From positions 10,979-16,125 of the forward strand of contig PXQM01000162.1 of NCBI GenBank assembly GCA_003021325.1: 5,147 nucleotides of DNA. The letters run 5' to 3'. Both the position numbers and the translations under genes were made by a program. Position 1 is the stretch's first letter; every line of letters starts with the position of its first letter. The notes beneath the pieces were generated by a model. It was not told where the DNA came from. It worked only from the letters and a program-made list of their open reading frames with translations, and did not search any database. This DNA is from Halobacteriales archaeon QH_10_70_21. GTDB lineage: Archaea; Halobacteriota; Halobacteria; Halobacteriales; Haloarculaceae. Shown here piece by piece: positions 5,118 through 5,147 of the stretch.

Positions 5118-5147
5118 GGGTGAGAGGACTACCACTACGGAACACAG

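Overview
The window looks like chromosomal DNA from a haloarchaeon (class Halobacteria). It is very GC-rich, its proteins are strongly acidic (Asp/Glu-rich), and it carries a Tat-type lipoprotein signal. Most genes have a T-rich TATA-like element about 26-32 bases before the start codon and no clear Shine-Dalgarno sequence, as expected for leaderless archaeal transcripts. I cannot name a genus from sequence alone.

Layout from left to right. (1) Bases 1-1194, + strand: the 3' part of a large cell-surface protein, open at the window edge. It has two 54-residue cysteine-containing repeats, a long Asp-Gly triplet tract, an Ig-like domain and a C-terminal membrane anchor. (2) Bases 1217-1519, - strand: a short gene of the DUF123/COG1833 (Uri-type GIY-YIG nuclease) family. 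It appears to have lost the GIY-YIG core by an in-frame internal deletion. (3) Bases 1605-1799, + strand: Trm112, the small activator of methyltransferases, divergent from gene 2. (4) Bases 1968-2537, + strand: a two-helix membrane protein of unknown function, which I recall as the haloarchaeal DUF7524 family. (5) Bases 2538-3586, - strand: a DR2241-family iron-sulphur protein, interrupted by a one-base frameshift in a run of six G/C. (6) Bases 3588-4478, - strand: a two-domain CbiX-type sirohydrochlorin chelatase, forming an operon with gene 5. (7) Bases 4694-5080, - strand: a small Tat lipoprotein of unknown function, somewhat richer in A/T than its neighbours.

How the genes relate. CbiX and the DR2241-like protein are one base apart. 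As I recall, they correspond to parts of a single fused protein in Deinococcus radiodurans, so they probably act together in inserting metal (cobalt or iron) into sirohydrochlorin for cobalamin, siroheme or heme. Trm112 works with class I methyltransferases encoded elsewhere and has no obvious functional tie to the chelatase genes. The surface protein and the lipoprotein are envelope genes at the two edges and look like the variable part of the window.

I see no RNA genes, insertion sequences, CRISPR arrays or complete novel system. The best leads are the core-deleted DUF123 gene, the homopolymer frameshift in the DR2241-like gene, the cysteine repeats of the surface protein, and a pair of mutually exclusive hairpins between Trm112 and the membrane protein gene.
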